Origin: Bacillus sp. ISL-45
GTDB taxonomy: Bacteria > Bacillota > Bacilli > Bacillales > Cytobacillaceae
Length of the DNA: 64,000 nt
Assembly (NCBI RefSeq): GCF_018613195.1
Contig: NZ_JAGGQQ010000004.1
Location: 211,375 to 275,374, forward strand
Direction: 5' to 3'
Part shown: in pieces, positions 26,570-36,432 of the stretch
Layout: each line of letters starts with the position of its first letter
Position numbering within the stretch: position 1 is the first letter of the stretch
Notes under the pieces: model-generated
The model's input: only the letters and a program-made list of their open reading frames with translations
The model's database searches: none
Told to the model about the DNA's origin: nothing
Made by a program: the position numbers and the translations under genes

Positions 26570-27019
26570 TTATTTACCGATCTCAAGGGCTTTCATCATC
26601 ATACCCTTGGAAGCGTTAAAAACTGTGACATTGGCTTCATAAGAACGAGTAGCGCTTATCAAATCCACCATTTCCCTTAAAGGATCTACATTCGGGTAAG
26701 CAACGTATCCTTCTTGATCAGCATCAGGGTGTTCAGGATCATATACCATCTTAAGCGGATTTTCTCTGTCCTCTACAATTCTTGATACTTTAACCCCATT
26801 TCCTGCCCCGGCTCCTTCTGTTTTCCCCATTGCTCTATTAAGGAATGAAGAAAAGTTTCCTTCTTTAGGTTCAAGGACAACCATTTTCCTCCGGTATGGC
26901 TCTCCATTTACCCCTCTTGTCGAATCGACGTTCGCCATATTCGAAGAGATGACATCCATCCTGAGGCGCTGGGCAGTCAACGCAGAAGATGTTGTGTTCA
27001 TGCTATGAAACATGCTCAT
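26570..27019 (-). CDS. flgC: Flagellar proximal rod protein FlgC
   Basis: The rod subunit is recognised by MSMFHSMNTTSSALTAQRLRMDVISSNMANVDSTR and the C-terminal EMVDLISATRSYEANVTVFNASKGMMMKALEIGK. It has 149 aa (B. subtilis 150). A GGGGAGG site lies nine bases before the ATG. It follows flgB by two bases. Confidence 0.97.
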   Translation of the reverse strand: MSMFHSMNTTSSALTAQRLRMDVISSNMANVDSTRGVNGEPYRRKMVVLEPKEGNFSSFLNRAMGKTEGAGAGNGVKVSRIVEDRENPLKMVYDPEHPDADQEGYVAYPNVDPLREMVDLISATRSYEANVTVFNASKGMMMKALEIGK

Positions 27020-27021
27020 TC

Positions 27022-27417
27022 TTACTTACCTCCCCTAATGACTGTTTGAAGAGAGTTGAATTTCCCATTAATCCTCTCAGTCAGCGCATTATAGTAAATT
27101 TGGTTCGTAGCCAGGTCGGCCATTTCTTTATCCAAATCAACACTGTTCCCATTTTCGTTATAATTCACATACGGATTATTAACGACTCCAGGCAAACGGC
27201 TCGCCCTGCTGCTGAATTCATAATGCCGGGCGTCAGATCTATTTGCTTGAAAGGATTGCCCCATAACATCCTGGAACACAGCCTTAAAGGAGACATCCTT
27301 CGCTTTATAATTCGGTGTATCAACATTCGCGATATTCTGCGAAATGACTTTCTGCTTCGACGAAGAATAGTTCAACGCATGTTCGAGGGTTGATACTGTA
27401 TTTGAAAACAACTTCAA
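27022..27417 (-). CDS. flgB: Flagellar proximal rod protein FlgB, first gene of the fla/che operon
   Basis: FlgB is the first gene of the operon. The rod motif KVISQNIANVDTPNYKAKDVSFK and the C-terminal NGNSVDLDKEMADLATNQIYYNALTERINGKFN are present. The start is probably the TTG at 27417, six bases after GAGGTG; this gives MKLFSNTVSTLEHAL, matching the MKLFSG start I know for B. subtilis FlgB, and 131 aa. The GTG at 27426 that opens the frame lies inside the ribosome-binding site. A TTG start on the first operon gene may limit its translation. Confidence 0.93.
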   Translation of the reverse strand: MKLFSNTVSTLEHALNYSSSKQKVISQNIANVDTPNYKAKDVSFKAVFQDVMGQSFQANRSDARHYEFSSRASRLPGVVNNPYVNYNENGNSVDLDKEMADLATNQIYYNALTERINGKFNSLQTVIRGGK

Positions 27418-27486
27418 TTTTTGCACCTCGCAATTGCCACACTGGATTATTTTGCTGGATTTTGTAATTCTTTGCTGAATTTCGTC

Positions 27487-27515
27487 ATTATATTCCTAAT
27501 TGTAAAGAATCTGAA
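27487..27515 (-). promoter_or_regulatory. Candidate SigA promoter of the fla/che operon
   Basis: Read on the minus strand there is TTCAGA (27515-27510), a 17-base spacer and a perfect TATAAT (27492-27487), about 70 bases before the flgB start. The -35 has four of six consensus bases. No extended -10 is seen. Placement matches the known fla/che SigA promoter of B. subtilis, but no start site is proven here. Confidence 0.55.
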
Positions 27516-27587
27516 ATAATCTGTCTATGTACTTTCGGTTAATTTTTATCATGCATAATGCTCATTTTTCAAAATAGGCTAAAAGAC

Positions 27588-27616
27588 CTATCGGTTTACT
27601 ATTTTTTATATTTTTA
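27588..27616 (-). promoter_or_regulatory. Weak SigD-type promoter candidate upstream of flgB
   Basis: On the minus strand, ACCGATAG resembles the SigD -10 GCCGATAT, and TAAA lies 17 bases upstream (optimum about 15). Five or six of eight -10 bases agree. It is reported because B. subtilis has a SigD promoter at the same locus. The long spacer makes it doubtful. Confidence 0.25.
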
Positions 27617-27876
27617 TTAATTCACACCAGATTTTTGTAAAGTTTTAAAAAAAAGATGGGAATAACGATGTAAAAATTGGTTGGTTTCTAAATTGCTTAA
27701 GGGTTAAAATACCTAGATTTCTTTATCCTTTTTCCATTATTTTCTTTATCGAAATCATTAGTTCTCGTGTGCTAAAAGGAGGGGAGTAAAAGAATCGCAA
27801 TAATTTTGTAACATTGTGCTGTTGACTCCTTTTGCTTCTGGTTGTTTATTACGTGTATCCAGATGGTCTTTAACAT

Positions 27877-27911
27877 AAAAAAAATCCGCTGAAGATCAGC
27901 GGATTTTTTTA
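27877..27911 (-). terminator. Terminator of codY
   Basis: A perfect inverted repeat (CCGCTGA / TCAGCGG at 27886-27902, loop of three) is flanked by an A-run on one side and a T-run on the other, so it can terminate in both directions. On the minus strand it begins about 10 bases after the codY stop. It separates codY from the fla/che operon. Confidence 0.9.
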
Positions 27912-27919
27912 TTCTTTAT

Positions 27920-28699
27920 TTAGTTGCTCTTAAGCTTTTCAAGTTCAAACAGGAACTTGTCATTTAAAACCTTGATATAAGTTCCTTTCATTCCAAGGGA
28001 ACGGGACTCGATAACGCCTGCGCTTTCCAGCTTGCGCAGTGCGTTGACGATTACAGAACGAGTGATGCCGACTCTGTCAGCGATTTTTGAAGCTACAAGC
28101 AAGCCTTCTTTTCCGTTCAGTTCTTCGAAGATGTGCTCAATCGCTTCAAGTTCACTATAGGATAGAGAACTGATTGCCATTTGTACTACAGCTTTGCTGC
28201 GAGCCTCATCTTCAATCTCTTCAGCCTTTTCACGAAGGATTTCCATCCCTACCACGGTTGCGCCATATTCTGCAAGAATAAGGTCATCATCGTGGAATTG
28301 TTCCTCAAGACGGGCAAGTATCAGTGTACCCAGGCGCTCACCGCCGCCGATGATCGGCACGATCGTTGTTAACCCGTTTTTGAAAAGTTCTTTGTTTTCA
28401 ACAGGGAATGCTGTATATTCACTGTCCACATCCAGGTTAGGTGATGTCTCCTGGATATTGAAAAGATTCTTTGTGTATTCTTCAGGGAATTGGCGGTCTT
28501 CAAGCATTTTTACCATGCGCTCGTTTTCAATCTGCTGATTGATTCCTACGCCTAAAAGTTTCCCTCTGCGGCTGACAACAAAGATATTCGCTTCGATGAC
28601 TTCGCTTAGCGTCTCTGACATTTCTTTAAAGTTTACCGGTTTGCCGGCAGCTTTTTGGAGCAGGGCATTAATTTTTCTAGTTTTTGATAGTAAGTCCAT
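27920..28699 (-). CDS. codY: Global transcriptional repressor CodY
   Basis: CodY is the GTP- and branched-chain-amino-acid-sensing repressor of low-GC Gram-positives. The N-terminal GAF domain (residues 1-155) starts [28 protein letters not shown]. The C-terminal winged helix has [36 protein letters not shown]. It has 259 aa, identical in length to B. subtilis CodY. It closes the xerC-hslV-hslU-codY cluster and immediately precedes the fla/che operon, which CodY represses in B. subtilis. Confidence 0.99.
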   Translation of the reverse strand: MDLLSKTRKINALLQKAAGKPVNFKEMSETLSEVIEANIFVVSRRGKLLGVGINQQIENERMVKMLEDRQFPEEYTKNLFNIQETSPNLDVDSEYTAFPVENKELFKNGLTTIVPIIGGGERLGTLILARLEEQFHDDDLILAEYGATVVGMEILREKAEEIEDEARSKAVVQMAISSLSYSELEAIEHIFEELNGKEGLLVASKIADRVGITRSVIVNALRKLESAGVIESRSLGMKGTYIKVLNDKFLFELEKLKSN

Positions 28700-28826
28700 T
28701 GATTCTTCCTCCTATTTGCGTCAAACAATATTACATTTATTTTAATTTCTGGCTAGTTTCAATACTTCAGCACAATAGGCAGCCTTTATTTGTCTACCCT
28801 ATTGAGTATGCATTAAAACGATACCA

Positions 28827-30233
28827 TTATAATATGAACTGGCTTAAATCTTTGTTTCTTGAGATAGCGCCTAGTTTTTCTTCTACATATTGCGGAGTGA
28901 TCGCTACCTTCTCCAGATTGATGTCTGGAGCTTCAAAGCTGAGGTCTTCCAGCAGCTTCTCAAGGATCGTCTGCAGCCTTCTGGCTCCGATATTATCCGT
29001 ATTCTGGTTTACATCATAAGCGACTTCTGCTATCTTACGAATAGCATCGTCAGAAAATTCAATTTGTATACCTTCAGTTTCCAATAAAGCTTCGTATTGC
29101 TTTGTAAGCGCGTTATCAGGCTCAACAAGAATCCTGTAAAAGTCTTCAACTGTCAGCTTAGTCAGCTCTACCCTGATTGGGAAACGCCCCTGCAATTCAG
29201 GTATCAGATCAGAAGGCTTTGCCATATGGAATGCACCAGCAGCGACGAATAAGATATGGTCTGTTTTTACAGGACCGTATTTCGTGTTAACAGTCGACCC
29301 TTCCACAACAGGCAGTATGTCCCTCTGAACACCTTCACGCGAAACATCAGCACTGGATCCTCCAGAATTCTTGCTGGCAATCTTGTCAATCTCATCAATG
29401 AATATAATGCCTGCCTGCTCTGCACGAAATGTAGCTTCCTGAGTTACCTCATCCATATCAATCAGCTTTTGGGCCTCTTCATTGATTAATACCTTCCTCG
29501 CTTCACGAACAGGAAGCTTTCGTTTCTTGAGCTTCTTCGGTACTAAGCCACTTAAAGCATCCTGCATGTTCATTCCCATCTGTTCCATTCCCGAGCCCTG
29601 GAGCATGTCAAACATGGAAGGTGCTTGTTCCTCGACTTCGACCGTTATCAGCTCATCCTCAAGCTCACCTTGATCGAGCTTTTGCTTGATAATTTTACGC
29701 TTTTCAAATAACCCTAAGTCTTCTGATTGAGTAGACTCTTGTTCGGGCTGCTGCTGGCTGCCACCGAATAACATTTCTAGCGGATTTTTGTAATTGACGG
29801 ATTTTTTCGCTGAAGGGACCAGCAGTTCAACAAGACGGCGATTTGCGTTTTCTTCTGCCGGTTCCTTTACACGCTCCATTTTTTCCTCTTTCACTAGCCT
29901 GATTGAGGTTTCAACAAGATCTCTTACCATTGACTCGACATCACGGCCAACATAGCCGACTTCAGTGAACTTTGTCGCTTCGACCTTGACGAAAGGAGCG
30001 CCTACCAACTTAGCCATTCTTCTGGCAATCTCTGTTTTACCTACACCAGTCGGACCAATCATCAGGATATTTTTCGGGATGATTTCATCACGGATATTTT
30101 CAGCGAGCAAGCCGCGGCGATATCTATTTCTGAGAGCAACTGCAACAGCTTTTTTAGCATCCTTTTGGCCGATAATATACTGATCCAGCTTTTCCACGAT
30201 CTGCCTTGGAGTTAAACTTGTCGTTTGTTTCAC
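28827..30233 (-). CDS. hslU: HslU (ClpY) ATPase subunit of the HslVU protease
   Basis: HslU is a AAA+ unfoldase that feeds HslV. Walker A is [17 protein letters not shown], Walker [12 protein letters not shown], and the sensor and pore regions ([15 protein letters not shown]) are present, with the variable I-domain in between. The open frame extends 25 codons upstream into the hslV gap, but the GTG at 30233 is eight bases after AAGGAG and gives 468 aa (B. subtilis 467). It is 20 bases after hslV. Confidence 0.97.
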   Translation of the reverse strand: MKQTTSLTPRQIVEKLDQYIIGQKDAKKAVAVALRNRYRRGLLAENIRDEIIPKNILMIGPTGVGKTEIARRMAKLVGAPFVKVEATKFTEVGYVGRDVESMVRDLVETSIRLVKEEKMERVKEPAEENANRRLVELLVPSAKKSVNYKNPLEMLFGGSQQQPEQESTQSEDLGLFEKRKIIKQKLDQGELEDELITVEVEEQAPSMFDMLQGSGMEQMGMNMQDALSGLVPKKLKKRKLPVREARKVLINEEAQKLIDMDEVTQEATFRAEQAGIIFIDEIDKIASKNSGGSSADVSREGVQRDILPVVEGSTVNTKYGPVKTDHILFVAAGAFHMAKPSDLIPELQGRFPIRVELTKLTVEDFYRILVEPDNALTKQYEALLETEGIQIEFSDDAIRKIAEVAYDVNQNTDNIGARRLQTILEKLLEDLSFEAPDINLEKVAITPQYVEEKLGAISRNKDLSQFIL

Positions 30234-30252
30234 ACTCAACACTCCTTTTCCG

Positions 30253-30795
30253 TTACAGTTCTTCCACGATAATATTGTGGTTTGTGTAAACACAAATGTC
30301 AGCAGCAATTTCCAATGAAGACTTCGCGATTTCTTTCGCTGTTAAATGTTCCCCAGCATATTGTTTTAATGCACGGCCTGCAGACAAAGCATAATTCCCT
30401 CCAGAACCAATCGCAAGAATGCCATCATCAGGCTCAATGACTTCCCCTGTTCCGGAAATAAGAAGCATATCAGTTTCATTCAATACAATCAACATTGCTT
30501 CAAGCGTCCTGAGGACTTTATCACTTCTCCATTGCTTAGCTAGTTCGACTGCAGCTCTTTGGAGATTTCCGTTGTATTCCTCGAGCTTGCCTTCAAACAT
30601 TTCAAACAGGGTGAATGCATCTGCAACTGAACCGGCAAATCCTGCAATTACTTTACCATTAAACAACTTTCGAACCTTCTTAGCTGTGTGTTTCATCACT
30701 ACAGCATTCCCAAAGGTCACCTGGCCATCGCCTGACATTGCGCATTGGCCCTTATGTTGAACAGCAAATATCGTTGTGGCATGGAACTCTGACAT
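30253..30795 (-). CDS. hslV: HslV (ClpQ/CodW) protease subunit
   Basis: HslV is a proteasome-like peptidase. The core [25 protein letters not shown] and the [14 protein letters not shown] segment are conserved. Like B. subtilis ClpQ it has a short N-terminal extension ([11 protein letters not shown]) before the TTI position, and Ser2 would become the N-terminal nucleophile, as reported for the B. subtilis enzyme, in place of the usual Thr. It has 180 aa (B. subtilis 181). Confidence 0.97.
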   Translation of the reverse strand: MSEFHATTIFAVQHKGQCAMSGDGQVTFGNAVVMKHTAKKVRKLFNGKVIAGFAGSVADAFTLFEMFEGKLEEYNGNLQRAAVELAKQWRSDKVLRTLEAMLIVLNETDMLLISGTGEVIEPDDGILAIGSGGNYALSAGRALKQYAGEHLTAKEIAKSSLEIAADICVYTNHNIIVEEL

Positions 30796-30815
30796 TCCTT
30801 CGTCCTCCTTTTGGC

Positions 30816-31718
30816 TTACGCCCTCGGATGATGTGACATATAAATATTGCGCAAGTGCTCTTTCGTAACATGGGTATATACTTGCGTTGAAGACAGGAAT
30901 GCATGACCCATTAGTTCCTGTACTGTCCTCATGTCTGCTCCATTGCTCATCATATGTGTAGCGAAAGAATGGCGCAGTTTATGGGGATGGATTTTCCCTG
31001 TCAGGGCAGACTTTTCAATAAGTTTATTCAAAATTTCCCTGATTCCTCTGTCCGTAAGAGGGCCGCCACGGAAATTTACAAATAAATGGCCATGATCGTC
31101 CTTATCCTTCAGAAGGTCTGGTCTTCCATTTTTTATGTAGTCTTCAATCGCATCCTGAGCAAAACTTCCGAAAGGCACATATCTATCCTTTTTCCTTTTT
31201 CCATGAATTAAAACTGTAGAAAGAGATAAATCTATATCCTTCAGAATGATTTTACAGCACTCACCTACACGGATTCCTGTAGCGTAAAGCAGTTCCAAAA
31301 GGGCTTTGTTCCTCTTTCCAATCGCGGTTTCGGTTTCACAAGCTTTAAATAGCTGGGAAAGTTCCTCTTCATAAAAAAAGTCTGGCAGCCGTTTTTCCAG
31401 TTTCGGGATGGATACGAGGGAAAATGGGTTATCCCCGGCTATTTTTTCACGAAGCAAGAACTTGTAAAAGCTGCGCATACACGAAATCCTTCGGGCGACT
31501 GACTTCCTGGAAAGCTGCTGGTCAAATAATTTTGTCAGGTAAATCCTTGTATCAGCATACTCAACTTCATCCAGGCTGGTCAGGCCTTGTTCAGACATGA
31601 ACAAAAAAAATTCCCTAATATCATGTTGATAATGTTCAATTGTATATTGTGAGTAATTTTTTTCAATTTGTAAATATTCAATAAATAAGTTTAAAGAATT
31701 GTTCACATTTGCTTCCAT
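30816..31718 (-). CDS. xerC: Tyrosine recombinase XerC (CodV)
   Basis: XerC resolves chromosome dimers with XerD at dif. The SAM-like N-terminal domain ([21 protein letters not shown]) is followed by the catalytic domain with Arg in [13 protein letters not shown], the [11 protein letters not shown] box and [16 protein letters not shown], whose Tyr is the nucleophile near residue 280. It has 300 aa. No dif-like sequence is expected or seen here. Confidence 0.96.
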   Translation of the reverse strand: MEANVNNSLNLFIEYLQIEKNYSQYTIEHYQHDIREFFLFMSEQGLTSLDEVEYADTRIYLTKLFDQQLSRKSVARRISCMRSFYKFLLREKIAGDNPFSLVSIPKLEKRLPDFFYEEELSQLFKACETETAIGKRNKALLELLYATGIRVGECCKIILKDIDLSLSTVLIHGKRKKDRYVPFGSFAQDAIEDYIKNGRPDLLKDKDDHGHLFVNFRGGPLTDRGIREILNKLIEKSALTGKIHPHKLRHSFATHMMSNGADMRTVQELMGHAFLSSTQVYTHVTKEHLRNIYMSHHPRA

Positions 31719-31778
31719 CTTGTCACCTCACAAGGGCTACTAAATAGTATCATATTTATATAGCCCTAGCAATAGAAA

Positions 31779-33086
31779 TTACAAATTTTTCACAAATTTC
31801 TGAATTGTTTCCAATGCTCTGGAAGCATGCTTCTCATTGCGTTCCTGCTTAGCCTTGATTCTTTCGGGAAGATCAGGGAAAAGCCCGAAGTTTGCATTCA
31901 TAGGCTGGAAGTTTTTCGCGTTAGTCGTTGTTATATACCTGGCCATGCTGCCCATTGCTGTTTCATGAGGGAATTCCACTGGCTCATCACCATTTACAAG
32001 ACGGGCAGCATTAATTCCAGCAATCAGTCCGCTTGCCGCTGATTCAACATAACCTTCAACACCTGTCATTTGTCCCGCAAAGAATAAGTCTTCTCTATTC
32101 CTGAATTGATATGTTGCTTTTAATACCTTAGGTGAGTTGATAAAGGTATTACGATGCATGACACCATAACGGACGATTTCAGCGTTTTCCAGTCCTGGAA
32201 TCAGTTGAATTACTTCCTTTTGTGGTCCCCATTTCAAATGAGTCTGGAAGCCCACAATATTATAAAGTGTTCCAGCTGCATCATCCTGGCGGAGCTGTAC
32301 GACTGCATAAGGGCGTTTTCCAGTTCTAGGGTCCTCGAGCCCAACCGGCTTCATCGGTCCGAAAAGCATTGTCTTTCTTCCTCTTTGACCCATGACCTCT
32401 ATTGGCATACAACCCTCAAAAAAGATCTCTTTTTCAAATTCCTTAAGAGGAACTGTTTCAGCAGAAATCAACGCTTCATAAAAACGGTCAAATTCCTCCT
32501 CTGTCATCGGACAATTTAGATAAGCTGCTTCGCCTTTGTCATATCGGGATTTAAGATAGACCTTGTCCATGTCGATGCTGTCTTTCTCGATAATTGGGGC
32601 TGCCGCGTCATAAAAATATAGATATTCTTCCCCTGTCAACTCCTTAAGCTGCTGGGAAAGCGCCTGGCTTGTCAGTGGCCCCGTCGCAATAATGGTTGGA
32701 CCTTGGGGAATTTCAGTGATTTCTTCATTAAATACTGTAACATTGGGATGTTCCTTCACGCGGCTGGTTACATGCGCAGCGAACTCGTGCCGGTCTACTG
32801 CCAAAGCTCCCCCTGCCGGAACAGCACATGCGTCCGCTGCTGAGATGATGACAGAATTCATGTTCCTCATTTCTTCCTTTAGAACACCAACAGCGTTAGT
32901 TAAAGTATTAGCTCTCAAAGAGTTGCTGCAAACCAGCTCAGCGAATTTATCAGTATGGTGTGCCGGGGTCTGTTTAACCGGTCTCATCTCGTATAAGTTC
33001 ACCTTGATGCCTCTTTCAGCAAGCTGCCATGCAGCTTCACTTCCGGCCAAACCGGCACCAACGACATTTACAGTAGCTTCAGTCAT
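31779..33086 (-). CDS. trmFO: Folate/FAD-dependent tRNA uridine-54 methyltransferase TrmFO
   Basis: TrmFO makes ribothymidine at position 54 of tRNA using methylene-tetrahydrofolate and FADH2. The FAD dinucleotide-binding motif [21 protein letters not shown] is near residues 6-26, and [13 protein letters not shown] and [20 protein letters not shown] are family hallmarks. It has 435 aa (B. subtilis 435). The gene is preceded by about 900 bases containing its promoter and a large repeat array. Confidence 0.97.
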   Translation of the reverse strand: MTEATVNVVGAGLAGSEAAWQLAERGIKVNLYEMRPVKQTPAHHTDKFAELVCSNSLRANTLTNAVGVLKEEMRNMNSVIISAADACAVPAGGALAVDRHEFAAHVTSRVKEHPNVTVFNEEITEIPQGPTIIATGPLTSQALSQQLKELTGEEYLYFYDAAAPIIEKDSIDMDKVYLKSRYDKGEAAYLNCPMTEEEFDRFYEALISAETVPLKEFEKEIFFEGCMPIEVMGQRGRKTMLFGPMKPVGLEDPRTGKRPYAVVQLRQDDAAGTLYNIVGFQTHLKWGPQKEVIQLIPGLENAEIVRYGVMHRNTFINSPKVLKATYQFRNREDLFFAGQMTGVEGYVESAASGLIAGINAARLVNGDEPVEFPHETAMGSMARYITTTNAKNFQPMNANFGLFPDLPERIKAKQERNEKHASRALETIQKFVKNL

Positions 33087-33197
33087 TTCAATTTCCTCCA
33101 GTAGCTATTAGAAATATTGTTTGTTGAAAATCCAATTGCCTTGTCTGATCCATATCTAAACAGGCAAAGTAAAAGCATCAGCCTTTTCAAAATAATT

Positions 33198-33206
33198 ATT
33201 ATAACA
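33198..33206 (-). promoter_or_regulatory. Candidate extended -10 promoter of trmFO
   Basis: On the minus strand TGT-TATAAT occurs about 110 bases before the trmFO ATG. The extended TGn and perfect TATAAT compensate for a poor -35 at the expected distance. It lies about 110 bases left of the repeat array, so the array would not be in the trmFO transcript. Confidence 0.5.
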
Positions 33207-33318
33207 CTTGCCTTGACATAAAGCTTCTATTATATACTCAACCTTACTTACTTTACCCTGATACTTGTATCATTTTGCACTTACATTTACGAAAAGAAAA
33301 GAAAAAAGTTTCAAAAAA

Positions 33319-33945
33319 GAAAAGCGGAAGCGCCTTGGTCAGCCCCGACAAGCGCTGGAGGGCCGACCGGCGAAGTCGTTCTTTGACTTCATCGGGCGGA
33401 CCGAAGCGACTCGAGGGGCTAGGCGCTGGAGCTGGACAAAGAAAAGCGGAAGCGCCTTGGTCAGCCCCGACAAGCGCTGGAGGGCCGACCGGTGAAGTCG
33501 TTCTTTGACTTCATCGGGCGGACCGAAGCGACTCGAGGGGCTAGGCGCTGGAGCTGGACAAAGAAAAGCGGAAGCGCCTTGGTCAGCCCCGACAAGCGCT
33601 GCCCGCCTAAAACGCCACTTCGTGTGGCTGGCGGGTCTAGCACCTCGTGTGCCTCAGAGGGCCGACCGGTGAAGTCGTTCTTTGACTTCATCGGGCGGAC
33701 CGAAGCGACTCGAGGGGCTAGGCGCTGGAGCTGGACAAAGAAAAGCGGAAGCGCCTTGGCCAGCCCCGACAAGCGCTGCCCGCCTAAAACGCCACTTCGT
33801 GTGGCTGGCGGGGCTAGCACCTCGTGTGCCTCAGAGGACCGACCGGTGAAGTCGTTCTTTGACTTCATTGGGCGGACCGAAGCGACTCGAGCTGCTAGGC
33901 GCTGGAGCTGGACAAAGAAAAGCGGAAGCGCCTTGGTCAGCCCCG
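33319..33945. repeat. GC-rich tandem array of structured repeat units (four full plus one partial)
   Basis: Units begin GAAAAGCGGAAGCGCC and end GGAGCTGGACAAA. Unit 1 is 33319-33440 and unit 2 is 33441-33562 (both 122 bp, differing by a single base). Units 3 (33563-33739) and 4 (33740-33916) are 177 bp because of a 55-bp internal module. A 29-bp partial unit 5 spans 33917-33945. Each unit folds back on itself: GCGCCT and AGCCCC near the start are complementary to GGGGCT and AGGCGC near the end, and TGAAGTC/GACTTCA forms an inner hairpin. The array is much richer in GC than its surroundings. Open frames across it are by-products of repetition. I recall similar elements scattered between genes in Bacillaceae genomes but cannot verify a family name. 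Confidence 0.97.
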
Positions 33946-33966
33946 GTAACACCTTTACAAAGATAA

Positions 33967-33990
33967 AGAGTGAGCCATTGGCTCACTCTA
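33967..33990 (-). terminator. Terminator overlapping the topA stop codon
   Basis: A perfect 10-bp stem (AGAGTGAGCC / GGCTCACTCT, 33967-33989) with a three-base loop includes two bases of the topA TAG stop. On the minus strand it is followed by a T-rich run (TTTATCTTT). It should end topA transcription before the repeat array. Confidence 0.8.
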
Positions 33991-36063
33991 GCTTTGTGGT
34001 TCCTCTTTATAGTCGCATTCCGTACACTGAACCTGAACACCCTTTTTGAGCTTCTTTTCAACTAGCATATTTTCGCATTTAGGGCATTTCCTTGCAAGTG
34101 GTTTATCCCATGATAGGAAATCGCACTCCGGGAAACGGTCGCAGCCGTAAAAAATCCGGCGTTTTTTGCTCTTGCGCTCAATGATATTGCCTTCTTCACA
34201 TTTGGGGCATTTAACCCCGATTTCCTTAACGATCGCCTTCGTATTCCTGCATTCCGGGAAATTACTGCAGGCCATGAACTTGCCGTACCGGCCCATTTTA
34301 AATACCATAGCGGAACCGCATTGATCACAATCTTCTCCAGCGGGTTCATCTTTAATTTCGATTTCCTGCATTTCCTTTTCTGCTACTTGGAGATGCTTTT
34401 CAAAATCACGGTAAAATTCGTCAATGACGTTGACCCAATGGATTTTTCCATCTTCAATATTATCGAGGTTCTGCTCCATTTTGGCGGTGAACTCGAGATC
34501 TAGGATTTCCGGGAAGAATTCCAGCATCAGCTCATGGATTACTTCACCAAGCTCAGTCGGCACGAACCGTTTATTATCAAGTGATACATAGCCTCTCTTC
34601 TGGATTGTATCCAATGTTGGCGCATATGTTGATGGCCGGCCAATCCCCATTTCCTCAAGCGTCCTGACAAGCCTTGCTTCTGTATATCTTGGAGGAGGCT
34701 GTGTAAAGTGCTGTTTCGGTTCGATCTCTTTCTTCGTGACCTCGTCACCTTCCCTCAGGTCAGGAAGGAACTTATCCTTTTCTTCCACCTGGTCATCCGA
34801 ACCTTCTACATAAACCTTCATGAACCCCGGGAATTTGACCTTTGAGCCTGTCGCGCGGAAAGTAACCTCTCCATTCTTCAAATCAACGCTCATCGTATCC
34901 ATGATCGCAGGAGCCATCTGGCTTGCGACGAACCGTTCCCAAATAAGTTTATAAAGCCTGTACTGATCCCTTGAGAGGAATTCCTTTATCTTCTCAGGAA
35001 CCTTCATTGTGCTGGTTGGCCGGATTGCTTCGTGAGCATCTTGAGCATTGGATTGCTTCTTCTCTTTCCTGGCCTCTGTCTGTATGAAATTTTCTCCATA
35101 CTCACTTGTGATATATTCCCTTGCTTCTCCTTGTGCAACTTCAGAAATTCGCGTGGAGTCCGTTCTCATATACGTAATCAAACCGACTGTTCCTTCTTTT
35201 CCGAGATCGATTCCTTCATAAAGCTGCTGGGCAAGCATCATTGTCTTTTTGGCTCTGAAGTTGAGCTTTCGGGCTGCCTCCTGCTGCAATGAAGAAGTGA
35301 TGAAAGGCGGTGCAGGATTACGCTTTCGTTCTTTCTTCGTCACCGACTCAACAGTGAATTTATTCCCCTTCACTTGCTTAAGGATATTTTTGACATCTTC
35401 TTCAGATTTCAACTCAGCTTTTACTTTGCCAATTCCATAAAAAGAAGCTTCAAATGAATTTTTGCCTTTCAGGAATTCAGCACCGATTGTCCAATATTCT
35501 TCTGGAACAAACGCAGCGATTTCCTTCTCACGGTCAATGATCATCCTTAAAGCAACTGATTGCACTCGCCCTGCACTCAGTCCCTTCTTGACCTTCTTCC
35601 AAAGCAGCGGGCTGATATTATATCCTACTAGTCTGTCCAGAGCTCGGCGTGCCTGCTGGGCATCTACGAGGTCCATATTGATTGCCCGTGGATGTTTAAA
35701 AGATTCCTTGATGGCATCCTTTGTAATTTCATTGAATACAACCCTGCAGTCCGAATGGACATCCACGTCGAGACTGTTGGCCAAATGCCAGGCAATCGCT
35801 TCCCCTTCTCTGTCGGGGTCAGCCGCGAGGTAGACTTTCTTTGCCTTTTTAGCGGCAGTTTTCAATTCCTTCAGTACGGGCCCCTTGCCTCTGATCGTAA
35901 TGTACTTAGGATTATAATTATTTTCTGTATCGATTCCCATCTGGCTCTTAGGCAAATCTATCAAATGCCCCATAGAGGCTTTCACTTTATATTTTTTTCC
36001 CAGGTAACGCTCAATCGTCTTTGCCTTTGCAGGCGATTCAACGATGACTAAAAAATCCGACAT
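33988..36063 (-). CDS. topA: DNA topoisomerase I TopA
   Basis: TopA is a type IA enzyme that relaxes negative supercoils. The Toprim domain starts at residue 3 ([19 protein letters not shown]) and has the acidic cluster [14 protein letters not shown]. The catalytic tyrosine is in [14 protein letters not shown] near residue 300. The C-terminus has three zinc-ribbon modules ([68 protein letters not shown]...CTEC). It has 691 aa. The coding sequence ends inside its own terminator. Confidence 0.98.
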   Translation of the reverse strand: MSDFLVIVESPAKAKTIERYLGKKYKVKASMGHLIDLPKSQMGIDTENNYNPKYITIRGKGPVLKELKTAAKKAKKVYLAADPDREGEAIAWHLANSLDVDVHSDCRVVFNEITKDAIKESFKHPRAINMDLVDAQQARRALDRLVGYNISPLLWKKVKKGLSAGRVQSVALRMIIDREKEIAAFVPEEYWTIGAEFLKGKNSFEASFYGIGKVKAELKSEEDVKNILKQVKGNKFTVESVTKKERKRNPAPPFITSSLQQEAARKLNFRAKKTMMLAQQLYEGIDLGKEGTVGLITYMRTDSTRISEVAQGEAREYITSEYGENFIQTEARKEKKQSNAQDAHEAIRPTSTMKVPEKIKEFLSRDQYRLYKLIWERFVASQMAPAIMDTMSVDLKNGEVTFRATGSKVKFPGFMKVYVEGSDDQVEEKDKFLPDLREGDEVTKKEIEPKQHFTQPPPRYTEARLVRTLEEMGIGRPSTYAPTLDTIQKRGYVSLDNKRFVPTELGEVIHELMLEFFPEILDLEFTAKMEQNLDNIEDGKIHWVNVIDEFYRDFEKHLQVAEKEMQEIEIKDEPAGEDCDQCGSAMVFKMGRYGKFMACSNFPECRNTKAIVKEIGVKCPKCEEGNIIERKSKKRRIFYGCDRFPECDFLSWDKPLARKCPKCENMLVEKKLKKGVQVQCTECDYKEEPQS

Positions 36064-36432
36064 CCAATTGTCCTCCTTAGAGGTATAAAATTACATTAAT
36101 TATTATCAAGTTATCCTAAAGTTGTCAAATCAACCATTGTAAGTAAACGGTTTCATCTCTTTTAGAAATTTTAAAATACCTGATGCAAAATGTATACTAG
36201 ATTGAAAATTATTTCAACCTTTTTGATGTAAAATTTCATTCAAATATAAAAATAACTTGCTGAAATTGTATATTTCCGAAACTTTTTCTTACTTTTTCTA
36301 TCATATCCATCCTTTACAATTATTGCTGCAGCCTAGCACTATATCATTCTTTGTCCGTCTCTCTCTTTGATAAACCTCATACTTAAAAAATTTAAAATTG
36401 GCTTTTTTTGCATTTTATACGATTATCCCCCA
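36064..36432 (-). promoter_or_regulatory. dprA-topA intergenic region
   Basis: This stretch of about 370 AT-rich bases holds no convincing gene. The topA ribosome-binding site (GGAGGAC) and a promoter candidate (36099-36128) lie at the low-coordinate end. No clear terminator for dprA is visible at the high-coordinate end. Confidence 0.7.
36099..36128 (-). promoter_or_regulatory. Candidate SigA promoter of topA
   Basis: On the minus strand there is a perfect TTGACA (36128-36123), an 18-base spacer and AATAAT (36104-36099), about 35 bases before the topA ATG. The consensus -35 and the location make this a good candidate. Confidence 0.55.

Larger units (their letters stand above)
27427..27919 (-). 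promoter_or_regulatory. codY-flgB intergenic region: leader and control region of the fla/che operon
   Basis: This stretch of about 490 bases is strongly AT-rich and holds no convincing gene. It carries the codY terminator at its right end, a SigA-type promoter near 27487-27515 and a weak SigD-type candidate near 27588-27616. In B. subtilis the fla/che operon is driven from the same place by SigA and SigD promoters and repressed by CodY. I looked for the CodY box (AATTTTCWGAAAATT) and found only poor matches. Confidence 0.7.

Noticed and set aside
27541-27600. CodY box in the fla/che control region (ATTTTTCAAAAT near 27564)
   Set aside because: About five mismatches to the 15-base consensus; such matches are common in AT-rich DNA.
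33215-33236. Plus-strand promoter starting at a perfect TTGACA at 33215
   Set aside because: The best -10 candidates are only 12-14 bases downstream, too close for SigA, and no plus-strand gene follows.
33265-34061. Several open frames of 76-185 codons across the GC-rich repeat array, on both strands
   Set aside because: They arise because the repeat lacks stop codons in several frames; their peptides repeat the unit and lack ribosome-binding sites or family resemblance.
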